Below are positions 24,329 through 31,212 of a DNA stretch of 40,283 nucleotides, one piece after another. Below the pieces are notes generated by a model that was not told the origin of the DNA, did not search any database, and saw nothing but the letters and a program-made list of their open reading frames with translations. Source of the DNA: Streptomyces sp. CB02923 (GTDB taxonomy: Bacteria; Actinomycetota; Actinomycetes; Streptomycetales; Streptomycetaceae); contig NZ_LWKZ01000028.1 in assembly GCF_001905005.1 (NCBI RefSeq), positions 235,482 through 275,764 of the forward strand. Direction: 5' to 3'. Numbering within the stretch: position 1 is the first letter of the stretch; each line of letters starts with the position of its first letter. The position numbers and the translations under genes are program-made.

Positions 24329-24410
24329 GCACGACCCGTACCCGCATCACCCGCACGACCCGTACCCGCATCACCCGCACGATCCGCACCCGTACGACCC
24401 GCACGACCGC
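24329..24410. repeat. 24-bp tandem repeat in the gntR leader
   Basis: Units begin at 24329, 24353, 24377 and 24401, alternating GCACGACCCGTACCCGCATC-like sequence, with the first two exact. They lie between the palindromic operator and the gntR ribosome site. Confidence 0.8.
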
Positions 24411-24438
24411 TCGCCCGTACCCGCTCGGAGGCGCCTTC

Positions 24439-25224
24439 ATGACCGCACACCCCCCGGGCCCGCGTCCCCTGGACCGGCGCTCGCCCCTCCCTCTGTGGGC
24501 CCAGCTCTCCGAGGACCTGCGGCGCCGCATGGAGGGGGGCGAGTTCGCCGACGAGTTCCCGGCCGAGCACCGTCTCACCGGGGAGTACGAGGTCAGCCGG
24601 CACACCGTCCGCGAGGCGCTGCGCAAGCTGCGCGCGGACGGTCTGGTGATCGCCGAGCGCGGCCGCGCCAGCCGGCTGAACACCCGGCGCATACAGCAGC
24701 CGCTGGGCTCGCTCTACAGCCTCTTCCGTGAGCTGGAGGGCCAGGGCGTGGAGCAGCGCAGCGAGGTGCTGCGGCTGGAGCGGACGGCGGACGGTCCCAT
24801 CGCGGAACAGCTCGGACTCGTCCCGGACGCGCCGCTGGTCGTGCTGGAGCGGCTGCGGCTGGCGGACGGCGAGCCGCTCGCCCACGACACCACGTATCTG
24901 CCTGCCGAGGTGGCCGAGCCGCTGCTCGACGCCGACTTCCGGCACACCTCGCTGTACGGGGAGTTGCAGCAGCGCTGCGGAGTGAAGGTCACCGGGGGCC
25001 GGGAGCGCATCCACCCGATCCTGCCGGACATCCGGCAGGCGTGGCTGCTGGGGCTGGCCGACCGCGAACCCGCTTTCGCCATCGAGCGGCTGGGCCGCTC
25101 CGGGGAGCGTCCGGTGGAGTGGCGTGAGACCGTCGTACGTGGCGACCGCTTCACCTTCGTCGCCGAGTGGTCCAGCGACAGCCGCGCGGTCGAACTCGCG
25201 CCGCGCGCGGCGTGTCCGTCGTGA
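24439..25224 (+). CDS. GntR-family regulator, HutC subfamily (UTRA domain)
   Basis: A 261-residue regulator. Winged HTH at residues about 12-80 (PLWAQLSEDLRRRMEGGEFADEFPAE, VSRHTVREALRKLRADGLV) and a UTRA effector domain (GSLYSLFRELEGQG, LVVLERLRLADGEPLAHDTTYLP, SLYGELQQRCG). The ATG at 24439 has GGAGG eight bases upstream; the longer open frame only reads through the 24-bp repeats. It lies between a divergent persulfide dioxygenase-type gene and the TSUP and SQR genes, so it probably controls them, perhaps through the palindrome at 24246. The effector is unknown. The stop codon starts a 15-bp repeat array. Confidence 0.9.
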   Translation: MTAHPPGPRPLDRRSPLPLWAQLSEDLRRRMEGGEFADEFPAEHRLTGEYEVSRHTVREALRKLRADGLVIAERGRASRLNTRRIQQPLGSLYSLFRELEGQGVEQRSEVLRLERTADGPIAEQLGLVPDAPLVVLERLRLADGEPLAHDTTYLPAEVAEPLLDADFRHTSLYGELQQRCGVKVTGGRERIHPILPDIRQAWLLGLADREPAFAIERLGRSGERPVEWRETVVRGDRFTFVAEWSSDSRAVELAPRAACPS

Positions 25225-25345
25225 GGGCCGGTCGCGTGAGGGCCGGTCGTATGAGGGCCGGCCGCATGAGGGCCGGTCACGTATCGGCTGATCACATGAC
25301 GCGCAGTCATATATCGCACATGACGCCCAGTCACATATCGGCCGA
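25222..25345. repeat. 15-bp tandem repeat beginning at the gntR stop codon
   Basis: TGAGGGCCGGTCGCG and variants start at 25222, 25237, 25252 and 25267, then degenerate at 25282, 25297 and 25312 and fade by 25345. The first TGA is the gntR stop; TGA recurs in the same frame at 25237, 25252, 25267 and 25297. Confidence 0.85.
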
Positions 25346-25378
25346 TCAAGAACCGTACGCACCCCCCACCCCCCGATC

Positions 25379-26230
25379 ATGCCCCTCCTAGCCATCGCCG
25401 CCCTCCCGTGCGGGCTGGTCATCGGGCTGCTGCTGGGTGCGCTCGGCGGTGGCGGGTCGATTCTCGCCGTGCCGGCGCTGGTCTACCTGCTGCACCAGTC
25501 CCCGCACGAGGCGACGGCGGGCGCGCTGGTCGTCGTCGGCATCGGTGCGGCCTCCGGCCTGGCCTGCCACGCCCGCGCGGGCCGGGTCCGCTGGGCGGCC
25601 GGGCTGGCCTTCGGCGGGCTGGGCACCGCCGGTACGTTCCTCGGGTCCCGCTGGAGCGCGTCGCTGGACCCGACCGTGCTGATGACGGCGTTCGCCGGGC
25701 TGATGCTGGTGGTGGCGGTGGCGATGCTCGTACAGGCTTGGCGCGGACGGGAGAGGGCGCGTACGTCCCCTGCCCATCCGCTCGACGCTCGCCCGCTCGA
25801 CGCGCGCCCGGCTCCCGCCTCCGCAGCCCTCACGGTGCCGAAGGCCCCCGCCGCCCGCCTGGCCTCCGCCCTGCGTATCGGCGTCACCGCGACCGCCGTC
25901 GGCCTGCTGACCGGCTTCTTCGGTGTCGGCGGCGGCTTCGTCGTCGTCCCGGCGCTGACCCTGGTTCTCGGCCTGGAGATGCCGGTCGCCGTCGGTACGT
26001 CGCTCCTCGTCATCCTCGTCAACTCCGGCACGGCGTTCGTCACCCGGGCCGGCGCGGGCGGCCTGGACTGGCCGTTGCTGGCCTCCTTCGCCGCCTGCGC
26101 CGCGCTCGGCAGCTGGCTCGGCAACCGGCTCGCCGTCCGGTTGCGGCCGCAGGCCCTGTCCACGGCGTTCGCTTCGCTGGTCACCGTGCTCGCCGTCTCG
26201 ATGGCGGTGGCCGGCCTCTCGCGCCTGTGA
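25379..26230 (+). CDS. TSUP-family (TauE/SafE) sulfite exporter-like permease
   Basis: A 283-residue membrane protein with about eight helices in two homologous halves. Each half begins with a glycine-rich hairpin: LGALGGGGSILAVPALVYLL and TGFFGVGGGFVVVPALTLVLGL, the TSUP signature. A hydrophilic loop around residue 125-155 contains a LDARPLDARP duplication. TSUP proteins export sulfite, sulfoacetate or thiosulfate. The ATG at 25379 has no ribosome site, so translation may be leaderless or coupled. Between the GntR gene and an SQR-like gene, it would remove sulfite made by the dioxygenase. Confidence 0.9.
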   Translation: MPLLAIAALPCGLVIGLLLGALGGGGSILAVPALVYLLHQSPHEATAGALVVVGIGAASGLACHARAGRVRWAAGLAFGGLGTAGTFLGSRWSASLDPTVLMTAFAGLMLVVAVAMLVQAWRGRERARTSPAHPLDARPLDARPAPASAALTVPKAPAARLASALRIGVTATAVGLLTGFFGVGGGFVVVPALTLVLGLEMPVAVGTSLLVILVNSGTAFVTRAGAGGLDWPLLASFAACAALGSWLGNRLAVRLRPQALSTAFASLVTVLAVSMAVAGLSRL

Positions 26231-26250
26231 CCGGGCCCCGGCCTTTCACC

Positions 26251-26298
26251 GATCCGCTCCCCGACCAATCCGCTCCCCGACCGATCCGCTCCTCGACC
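26251..26298. repeat. 16-bp tandem repeat, three copies
   Basis: GATCCGCTCCCCGACC with single-base variants at 26251-26266, 26267-26282 and 26283-26298, immediately before the AGGAGGAAAG ribosome site of the SQR-like gene. Confidence 0.85.
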
Positions 26299-26314
26299 CC
26301 AGGAGGAAAGAACC

Positions 26315-27520
26315 ATGACTTCCGTCTCGACGCACCACCAGGTCGTCGTCATCGGCGGCGGCACCGCGGGCATCACCGTGGCCGCCCGGCTGCGCCGCGC
26401 CGGACTGCGCGACATCGCGGTGCTGGAGCCCTCCGAGACGCACTGGTACCAGCCGCTGTGGACGCTGGTCGGCGGCGGCCAGGCGCCGCTGCGGGCCGCG
26501 CTGCGTACGGAGGCGGAGGTCATGCCGCCCGGTGTGCGGTGGCTGCGCGAGTCCGCCGTCTCGGTCGCCCCGGCGGCGCGGACGGTGGGTACGGCTTCGG
26601 GCCGGACGGTCTCGTACGACCGGCTGGTGCTCGCCCCCGGGCTGAGCCTCGACTGGGACGGCATACCGGGCCTGGCGCAGGCCCTCGGCCACGGCGGCGT
26701 CTCCAGCAACTACCGCCCCGATCTCGCCCCGCTCACCTGGGACTTCATCCGGCGCACCCGGAGCGGCACGGCGCTGTTCACCATGCCGTCCGGCCCGGTG
26801 AAGTGCGGTGGCGCGCCGCAGAAGATCGCCTATCTCGCCGCCGACTACTGGCGCAAGCGCGGGCTGCTGGGCCGTATCCGTACGGTCCTGGTGCTGCCCG
26901 AGACCGCCATGTTCAAGGTGCCGGTCTTCAACAAGGCCCTGGAGGAGACGGCGCGGCGGTACGGGATCGAGGTGCGGCTCCAGTCGGAGCTGACGCAGGT
27001 GGACGGCGCCGCGCGGGAGGCGGAGATCGTCGATCACGCGACCGGCGAGAAGGAGACCATCCGCTACGACCTGCTGCACGCCGTGCCGCCGCAGCGCGCT
27101 CCGCAGTGGGTGGCGGACAGTCCGCTCGCCGATCCGGCCTCCCCCTTCGGCTACGCCAAGGCCGACCGGGAGACGCTGCAACACCCCGACTTCCCCGAGG
27201 TGTTCGCGATCGGCGACGTGGCCAACCTGCCGACGTCCAAGACGGGGGCCGCGATCCGCAAGCAGGCGCCGGTCGTCACCGCCAACCTGCGGGCCGGGCT
27301 GCGCGGCCGGCCCGCGACCGCCCGCTACGACGGCTACACCTCCTGCCCCTTGGTCACCGCCCGCCACAAGATGCTGCTCGCGGAGTTCGACTACGACCTG
27401 GAGCCGGCGCCGTCCATCCCGTTCATCGACACGACGAAGGAGCGGACGGACATGTGGTTCCTGAAGCGGTACGGGCTGCCGCAGCTGTACTTCAAGGGGA
27501 TGCTCAAGGGGCTGGCCTGA
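26315..27520 (+). CDS. Sulfide:quinone oxidoreductase-like flavoprotein
   Basis: A 401-residue FAD enzyme: N-terminal Rossmann GGGTAGITVAARL, YDRLVLAPGL, a second nucleotide-binding region (TVLVLPE), and VFAIGDVANLP. Two Cys expected of sulfide:quinone oxidoreductases are present: Cys164 in PVKCGGAPQKIAYL and Cys344 in TSCPLVT. The C-terminus is amphipathic (FLKRYGLPQLYFKGML), suiting membrane attachment. It would oxidise sulfide to persulfide and pass electrons to quinone. AGGAGGAAAG lies before the ATG at 26315. It is the last gene of gntR-TSUP-SQR and completes a sulfide-to-sulfite path with the divergent fusion protein. Confidence 0.9.
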   Translation: MTSVSTHHQVVVIGGGTAGITVAARLRRAGLRDIAVLEPSETHWYQPLWTLVGGGQAPLRAALRTEAEVMPPGVRWLRESAVSVAPAARTVGTASGRTVSYDRLVLAPGLSLDWDGIPGLAQALGHGGVSSNYRPDLAPLTWDFIRRTRSGTALFTMPSGPVKCGGAPQKIAYLAADYWRKRGLLGRIRTVLVLPETAMFKVPVFNKALEETARRYGIEVRLQSELTQVDGAAREAEIVDHATGEKETIRYDLLHAVPPQRAPQWVADSPLADPASPFGYAKADRETLQHPDFPEVFAIGDVANLPTSKTGAAIRKQAPVVTANLRAGLRGRPATARYDGYTSCPLVTARHKMLLAEFDYDLEPAPSIPFIDTTKERTDMWFLKRYGLPQLYFKGMLKGLA

Positions 27521-27602
27521 GCAGAAGTCAGGTCTGAGCGGCGCGGTCCGGGCTGCCTACCCTCCCCGACGCGGTCACCCCTCGACACGGCGCAAAGGAA
27601 AG

Positions 27603-27618
27603 TGGGACGATAGTCCCA
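27603..27618. promoter_or_regulatory. Inverted repeat TGGGAC-GATA-GTCCCA, TetR operator candidate
   Basis: A perfect 6-bp inverted repeat with a 4-bp spacer, about 90 bp upstream of the MFS start at 27706. Its core GGACGATA is also found twice upstream of the tetR gene at 29555, in the repeats at 29585-29628. Confidence 0.5.
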
Positions 27619-27705
27619 GTTGATGTTGCCCCGTGTGTGGCCGGCTGCGCGGCGGGGGACTCCCGCCTGCCTTCGCGCCGAAGGCCCACGTGGACAGGAC
27701 GCACG

Positions 27706-29025
27706 ATGGCCGCCAACCCGTACCGCGAACTCTTCACCGCCCCGGGCACCACGGCATTCAGCGCGGCCGGGCTGCTCGCCCGGCTGCCGCTGCCGATGGC
27801 CCACATGGGCATCCTCACCATGCTGTCCGAGACGTCCGGCGGGTACGCCCTGCCGGGCCTGGTGGCGGGTACCTTCACCCTCTCCATGGCGTTCCTCGGC
27901 CCCCAGGTGTCCCGGCTGGTGGACCGCCACGGGCAGCACCGCGTGCTGCCCGTGGCGACCGGCCTGAGCGTCATCGCGCTGGGCGCGCTGATCCTGTGCG
28001 CGCACGCCGGCGCACCGGACTGGACCCTGTTCCTGTTCGCGCTGCTGTCCGGGCTGATGCCGAGCATGGGCGCGATGGTGCGGGCCCGCTGGACCGAGAT
28101 CTACCGGGACAGGCCGCAGCTGACGACCGCGTACTCGATGGAGTCGGTGGTCGACGAGCTGACGTATGTCATCGGCCCGGCGGTCGCGGTGACCCTGTCC
28201 ACCTCGCTCTTCCCGCAGGCCGCGCCCCTGACCGCCGGGGTGCTGCTGGTGGCGGGCGTGGCGCTGTTCGTGCCGCAGCGGCGCACCGAACCCGCCGTCC
28301 GGCCGCGCGCGCAGGCCGTGGGCACACGCTCCCGCTCGGCGATCCGGTCGGCGCCGGTGTTCCTCCCGGCCCTCGCGCTGCTCTTCTGCGGGGTCATCGC
28401 CGGCACGGTGGACACGATGGGCCTGGCGTTCGCCGCCGAGCAGGGCGACAAGGCCCTGGCGGGCTTCGTGTACGCGGCGTACGCGCTGGGCTCGGGCCTG
28501 GCCGGGCTGGCCTTCGGCGTACTCCGGGTGAACTGGCCGCCGACCCGGCTGCTGCTCGCGGGGCTGACCGGATCGGCGCTGACCACACTGCCGTTCCTGC
28601 TGGTGGACAGTGTCGCCGCGCTGTCCGTCGCGGTGTTCCTCGCCGGGGTGTTCTTCGCGCCCACCATGGTCGTGATCATGGGCGTGGTGGAGCGGACGAC
28701 GCCCGGCCACCGGTTGACGGAGGCCATGACGTGGATGATCGCGGGGCTCCAGACGGGGGTCGCGGCCGGCGCGGCGGTCAGCGGCGCGGTGTTCGACGGC
28801 GCCGGCGTACGGGCCGGGTTCGGGGTGGCGGTCTCGGCGGGCGTCCTGGCCGTACTGACCGGGCTGTGCGGCCTCCCCGTACTGCGGAAGCGGCTGGCGC
28901 GGGCAGCCTCGGAACGCCCCGCCGCCTACCCGGCGTCCGGCAGCAGCTCCCACAGCATCGCCTCGAACTCCTCGGCGGCAGGCGGCTCCTCGGCCAGCAA
29001 GGCCTGTAGCAGCAGCCCGTCGTAG
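27706..29025 (+). CDS. MFS transporter, paralogue of the one at 13868
   Basis: A 439-residue exporter with about 12 helices. Segments such as MAFLGPQVSRLVDRHGQHRV, ARWTEIYRDRPQLTTAYSMESVVDELTYVIGP and TEAMTWMIAGLQTGVAAGAAVSG correspond to those in the MFS at 13868. The ATG at 27706 has AGGAC about 8 bases upstream. The last about 33 residues are a Ser-rich tail that is antisense to the 3' end of the tetR gene: the two genes overlap by 100 bp (28926-29025) in convergent orientation. Adjacent TetR and shared upstream motif suggest that regulator controls it. Substrate unknown. Confidence 0.88.
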   Translation: MAANPYRELFTAPGTTAFSAAGLLARLPLPMAHMGILTMLSETSGGYALPGLVAGTFTLSMAFLGPQVSRLVDRHGQHRVLPVATGLSVIALGALILCAHAGAPDWTLFLFALLSGLMPSMGAMVRARWTEIYRDRPQLTTAYSMESVVDELTYVIGPAVAVTLSTSLFPQAAPLTAGVLLVAGVALFVPQRRTEPAVRPRAQAVGTRSRSAIRSAPVFLPALALLFCGVIAGTVDTMGLAFAAEQGDKALAGFVYAAYALGSGLAGLAFGVLRVNWPPTRLLLAGLTGSALTTLPFLLVDSVAALSVAVFLAGVFFAPTMVVIMGVVERTTPGHRLTEAMTWMIAGLQTGVAAGAAVSGAVFDGAGVRAGFGVAVSAGVLAVLTGLCGLPVLRKRLARAASERPAAYPASGSSSHSIASNSSAAGGSSASKACSSSPS

Positions 29026-29555
29026 GCGCGGGTGAAGAGCTTGATGCGCAGCGGGTCCTGTGTGTAGAGCCGGGCGAATCCGGCGAGCGCCTCGAACCAG
29101 CGGTCGGTCCGGCTGCGCAGTTCGGGGCGGCGGGCGGCGAGCAGGCACAGTTCGAACTCGGCGAGCAGCAGCCCCCGGTCCTCCAGCGTCCCGGCCATCA
29201 GGCGCGCCAGCATCCGGCGCTTGTCGCCGCGCGCGCCCGCCCCGCCCGGCCCGTCGACGGGCGCGGCGGTGAGCTGCCGCACCCGTTCGGCGTCCGTCTC
29301 CATGGCGCTGGTCAGCGCAGCGGTGAGCAGTGCCTCGACGCTCTCGAAGTAGTACGTGGTGGCCGTGGTGGGCAGCTCCGCCTCGCGCGCGACGGTGCGG
29401 TGGGTGACACCCGCCGCACCGTCCCGCTCGATGACGCGCAGGGTGGCCTCGATCAGCGCCCGCCGCCGGCGCTCACCCTTGGCCCGCCGCCCGTCGGTGA
29501 CGGGCCCGCCGGTGACGCCGTCCGTGACGGGCTCGTTCGCTTGCGGCTCGTTCAC
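28926..29555 (-). CDS. TetR/AcrR-family regulator of the adjacent MFS gene
   Basis: A 209-residue regulator. HTH at residues about 28-75 (RRRRALIEATLRVIERDGAAGVTHRTVAREAELPTTATTYYF), followed by an all-helical ligand domain. The start is GTG at 29555 with GGAG a few bases upstream. It converges with the MFS gene and overlaps its 3' end. Its own upstream region holds two copies of a 22-bp repeat containing GGACGATA, also present in the inverted repeat upstream of the MFS gene, so it probably represses both. Ligand probably a pump substrate, not identified. Confidence 0.9.
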   Translation of the reverse strand: MNEPQANEPVTDGVTGGPVTDGRRAKGERRRRALIEATLRVIERDGAAGVTHRTVAREAELPTTATTYYFESVEALLTAALTSAMETDAERVRQLTAAPVDGPGGAGARGDKRRMLARLMAGTLEDRGLLLAEFELCLLAARRPELRSRTDRWFEALAGFARLYTQDPLRIKLFTRAYDGLLLQALLAEEPPAAEEFEAMLWELLPDAG

Positions 29556-29584
29556 GGGGGCTCCAGCGGCAGTACGGGGGTGGG

Positions 29585-29628
29585 GCGTCGCAGGACGATA
29601 CCGGGCGCGTCGTAGGACGATACCGGGC
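29585..29628. promoter_or_regulatory. Two 22-bp direct repeats upstream of tetR
   Basis: 29585-29606 and 29607-29628 are identical except at one position (GCGTCGCAGGACGATACCGG and GCGTCGTAGGACGATACCGG start). Each carries GGACGATA. They lie 30-73 bp upstream of the tetR GTG and are candidate operators. Confidence 0.5.
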
Positions 29629-29639
29629 GCGCCTCCCCG

Positions 29640-30965
29640 CTACCCGGTGGCCGACACGTCCGGATTCACGGCTGATGCCACGTCCGAAACGTCCGGCTCC
29701 ACGATTGCCGACACGTCCGCCACCACGCAGCTCACGTTGTCCGGCGCCCCGGCGTCGTGCGCCAGCGCCACCAGGTCCCGCACAGCCCGGCCGGGGTCGG
29801 AGGCCACGCCGAGGACATCCCGTACGGCGTCGGAGGGGACCACGGCGGACAGGCCGTCCGAGCACAGCAGGTAGCGGTCACCGGGGCGCGCTTCCCGCAG
29901 TCCCACCTCCGGTGCGAAGTCCGCGCTGCCGTCCAGTGCCCGGATCAGGAGGGCGCGTTGCGGGTGCGACTCGGCTTCCGCGGGCGTCAGCCGCCCCTCC
30001 TCGACGAGGGACTGGACGTGGGTGTGGTCGTGCGTGATCTGGAACAGTTCGCCGCCGCGCAGCAGGTACGCCCGCGAGTCGCCGACGTGGACCAGGGCGA
30101 GGTGGGAGCCCGTCCAGAGCATGGCGGTCAGGGTGGTGCCCGCGGGTCCCGCACCGGAGCCGAGGTCTGATCCGGCGCAGGCACCGGCCTCTTCGCCCCG
30201 GCCCGCCGCAGCCGCCACCACTTCCCCCACGGAACGATTCGCCTGCCCGGCCGCGTCCGCCAGCGCGTTGAGCAGGTCTCCGGGGCGCAGCGTCCCGCCG
30301 TCGAAGTCCTCCAGGCCACGCAGCGCCTCGACGGCGGCGGCCCCGGCGGACGCCCCGGCCCCGCCGAAGCCGTCGGCCACGGCCAGCAGCCGGTCGCCCG
30401 CGTACGCCGTGTCCTGGTTGCTCGCCCGGACCAGCCCGGTGTCCGAGAGCGCCGCGTAACGGATACCGAGCCCGGACGCGGCCCTCGCCTCCCCCACACC
30501 CGCCTGCGCCTGCGTCTCCGACTCCACCTTCGTCTGCGCCTGCGCCTTCGCCTGCGCTTTCGCCTTCGTCATGGTCGCGTCCTTCCCCTTCAGATGGTCG
30601 ACGAGGAAGGCCGCGAGCTCGCGGCGGGCAGCGGTGTCGGTCTCGACCCGCGCCCAGTACGCCGCGACTGCCTCGGCGGCCGGGCCCGGGGCCAGTTCGC
30701 ACACATCCCGGATACGGGCCAGCGGCATACCGAGCCGGCGCAGCCAGGCGACCAGCCGGGCACGCTCCAACTGGGCGAGCGTGTAGCGCCGGTAGCCGTT
30801 GGCGGGGTCGACCTGTGCGGGCGGCAGCAGCCCCAGTTCGCCGTAGAGCCGCAAGGCCTTCGGCGAGAGCCGCGCCGCCCTGGCGAACGCCCCGATGCTC
30901 AGCAGCCGACCGCCGTCCCCGCCGCCTACCCCGTCCACTGTGTCCGGCCCGATGTCTCCGCGCAC
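29640..30965 (-). CDS. MerR-PP2C fusion: DNA-binding regulator with Ser/Thr phosphatase domain
   Basis: A 441-residue two-domain protein. Residues about 20-125 are a MerR HTH with dimerisation helix (LSIGAFARAARLSPKALRLYGELGLLPPAQVDPANGYRRY). A Lys/Ala/Gln-rich linker follows. Residues about 185-425 are a PP2C phosphatase: VRASNQDTAYAGDRLLAVADGFGG, LALVHVGDSRAY, YLLCSDGLS and DNVSCVV carry the metal-binding Asp residues, with VADGFGG for the usual DGMGG. The GTG at 30965 has GAGGAGG upstream; the longer frame has no support. Such fusions are known in Streptomyces. Coupling of phosphatase activity to DNA binding is inferred. Downstream of M20 gene on the same strand. Confidence 0.92.
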   Translation of the reverse strand: MRGDIGPDTVDGVGGGDGGRLLSIGAFARAARLSPKALRLYGELGLLPPAQVDPANGYRRYTLAQLERARLVAWLRRLGMPLARIRDVCELAPGPAAEAVAAYWARVETDTAARRELAAFLVDHLKGKDATMTKAKAQAKAQAQTKVESETQAQAGVGEARAASGLGIRYAALSDTGLVRASNQDTAYAGDRLLAVADGFGGAGASAGAAAVEALRGLEDFDGGTLRPGDLLNALADAAGQANRSVGEVVAAAAGRGEEAGACAGSDLGSGAGPAGTTLTAMLWTGSHLALVHVGDSRAYLLRGGELFQITHDHTHVQSLVEEGRLTPAEAESHPQRALLIRALDGSADFAPEVGLREARPGDRYLLCSDGLSAVVPSDAVRDVLGVASDPGRAVRDLVALAHDAGAPDNVSCVVADVSAIVEPDVSDVASAVNPDVSATG

Positions 30966-31212
30966 CCGTTCACCCTCCTCGTACGGGGGTGTCCCCGCAA
31001 ACCTGAGGCTGCGTCTTCCCCCAAGGGCAAGGTCAAGGGCGGGCGCCCGGGTCTGCGAACGTCTCCAGCCGGACGAGGCGACGATCGCGCGGCAGCGGTC
31101 CGGGCCTGCCGTTCCGGAGACGTACGCGGTGTTCACCCCGAGGAGGCCAGCAAGGCTGCTCGCTGTTACGGCAAACGATGGAAAGGAGGCGCGCCGGTGA
31201 TCGGACGTGCCC

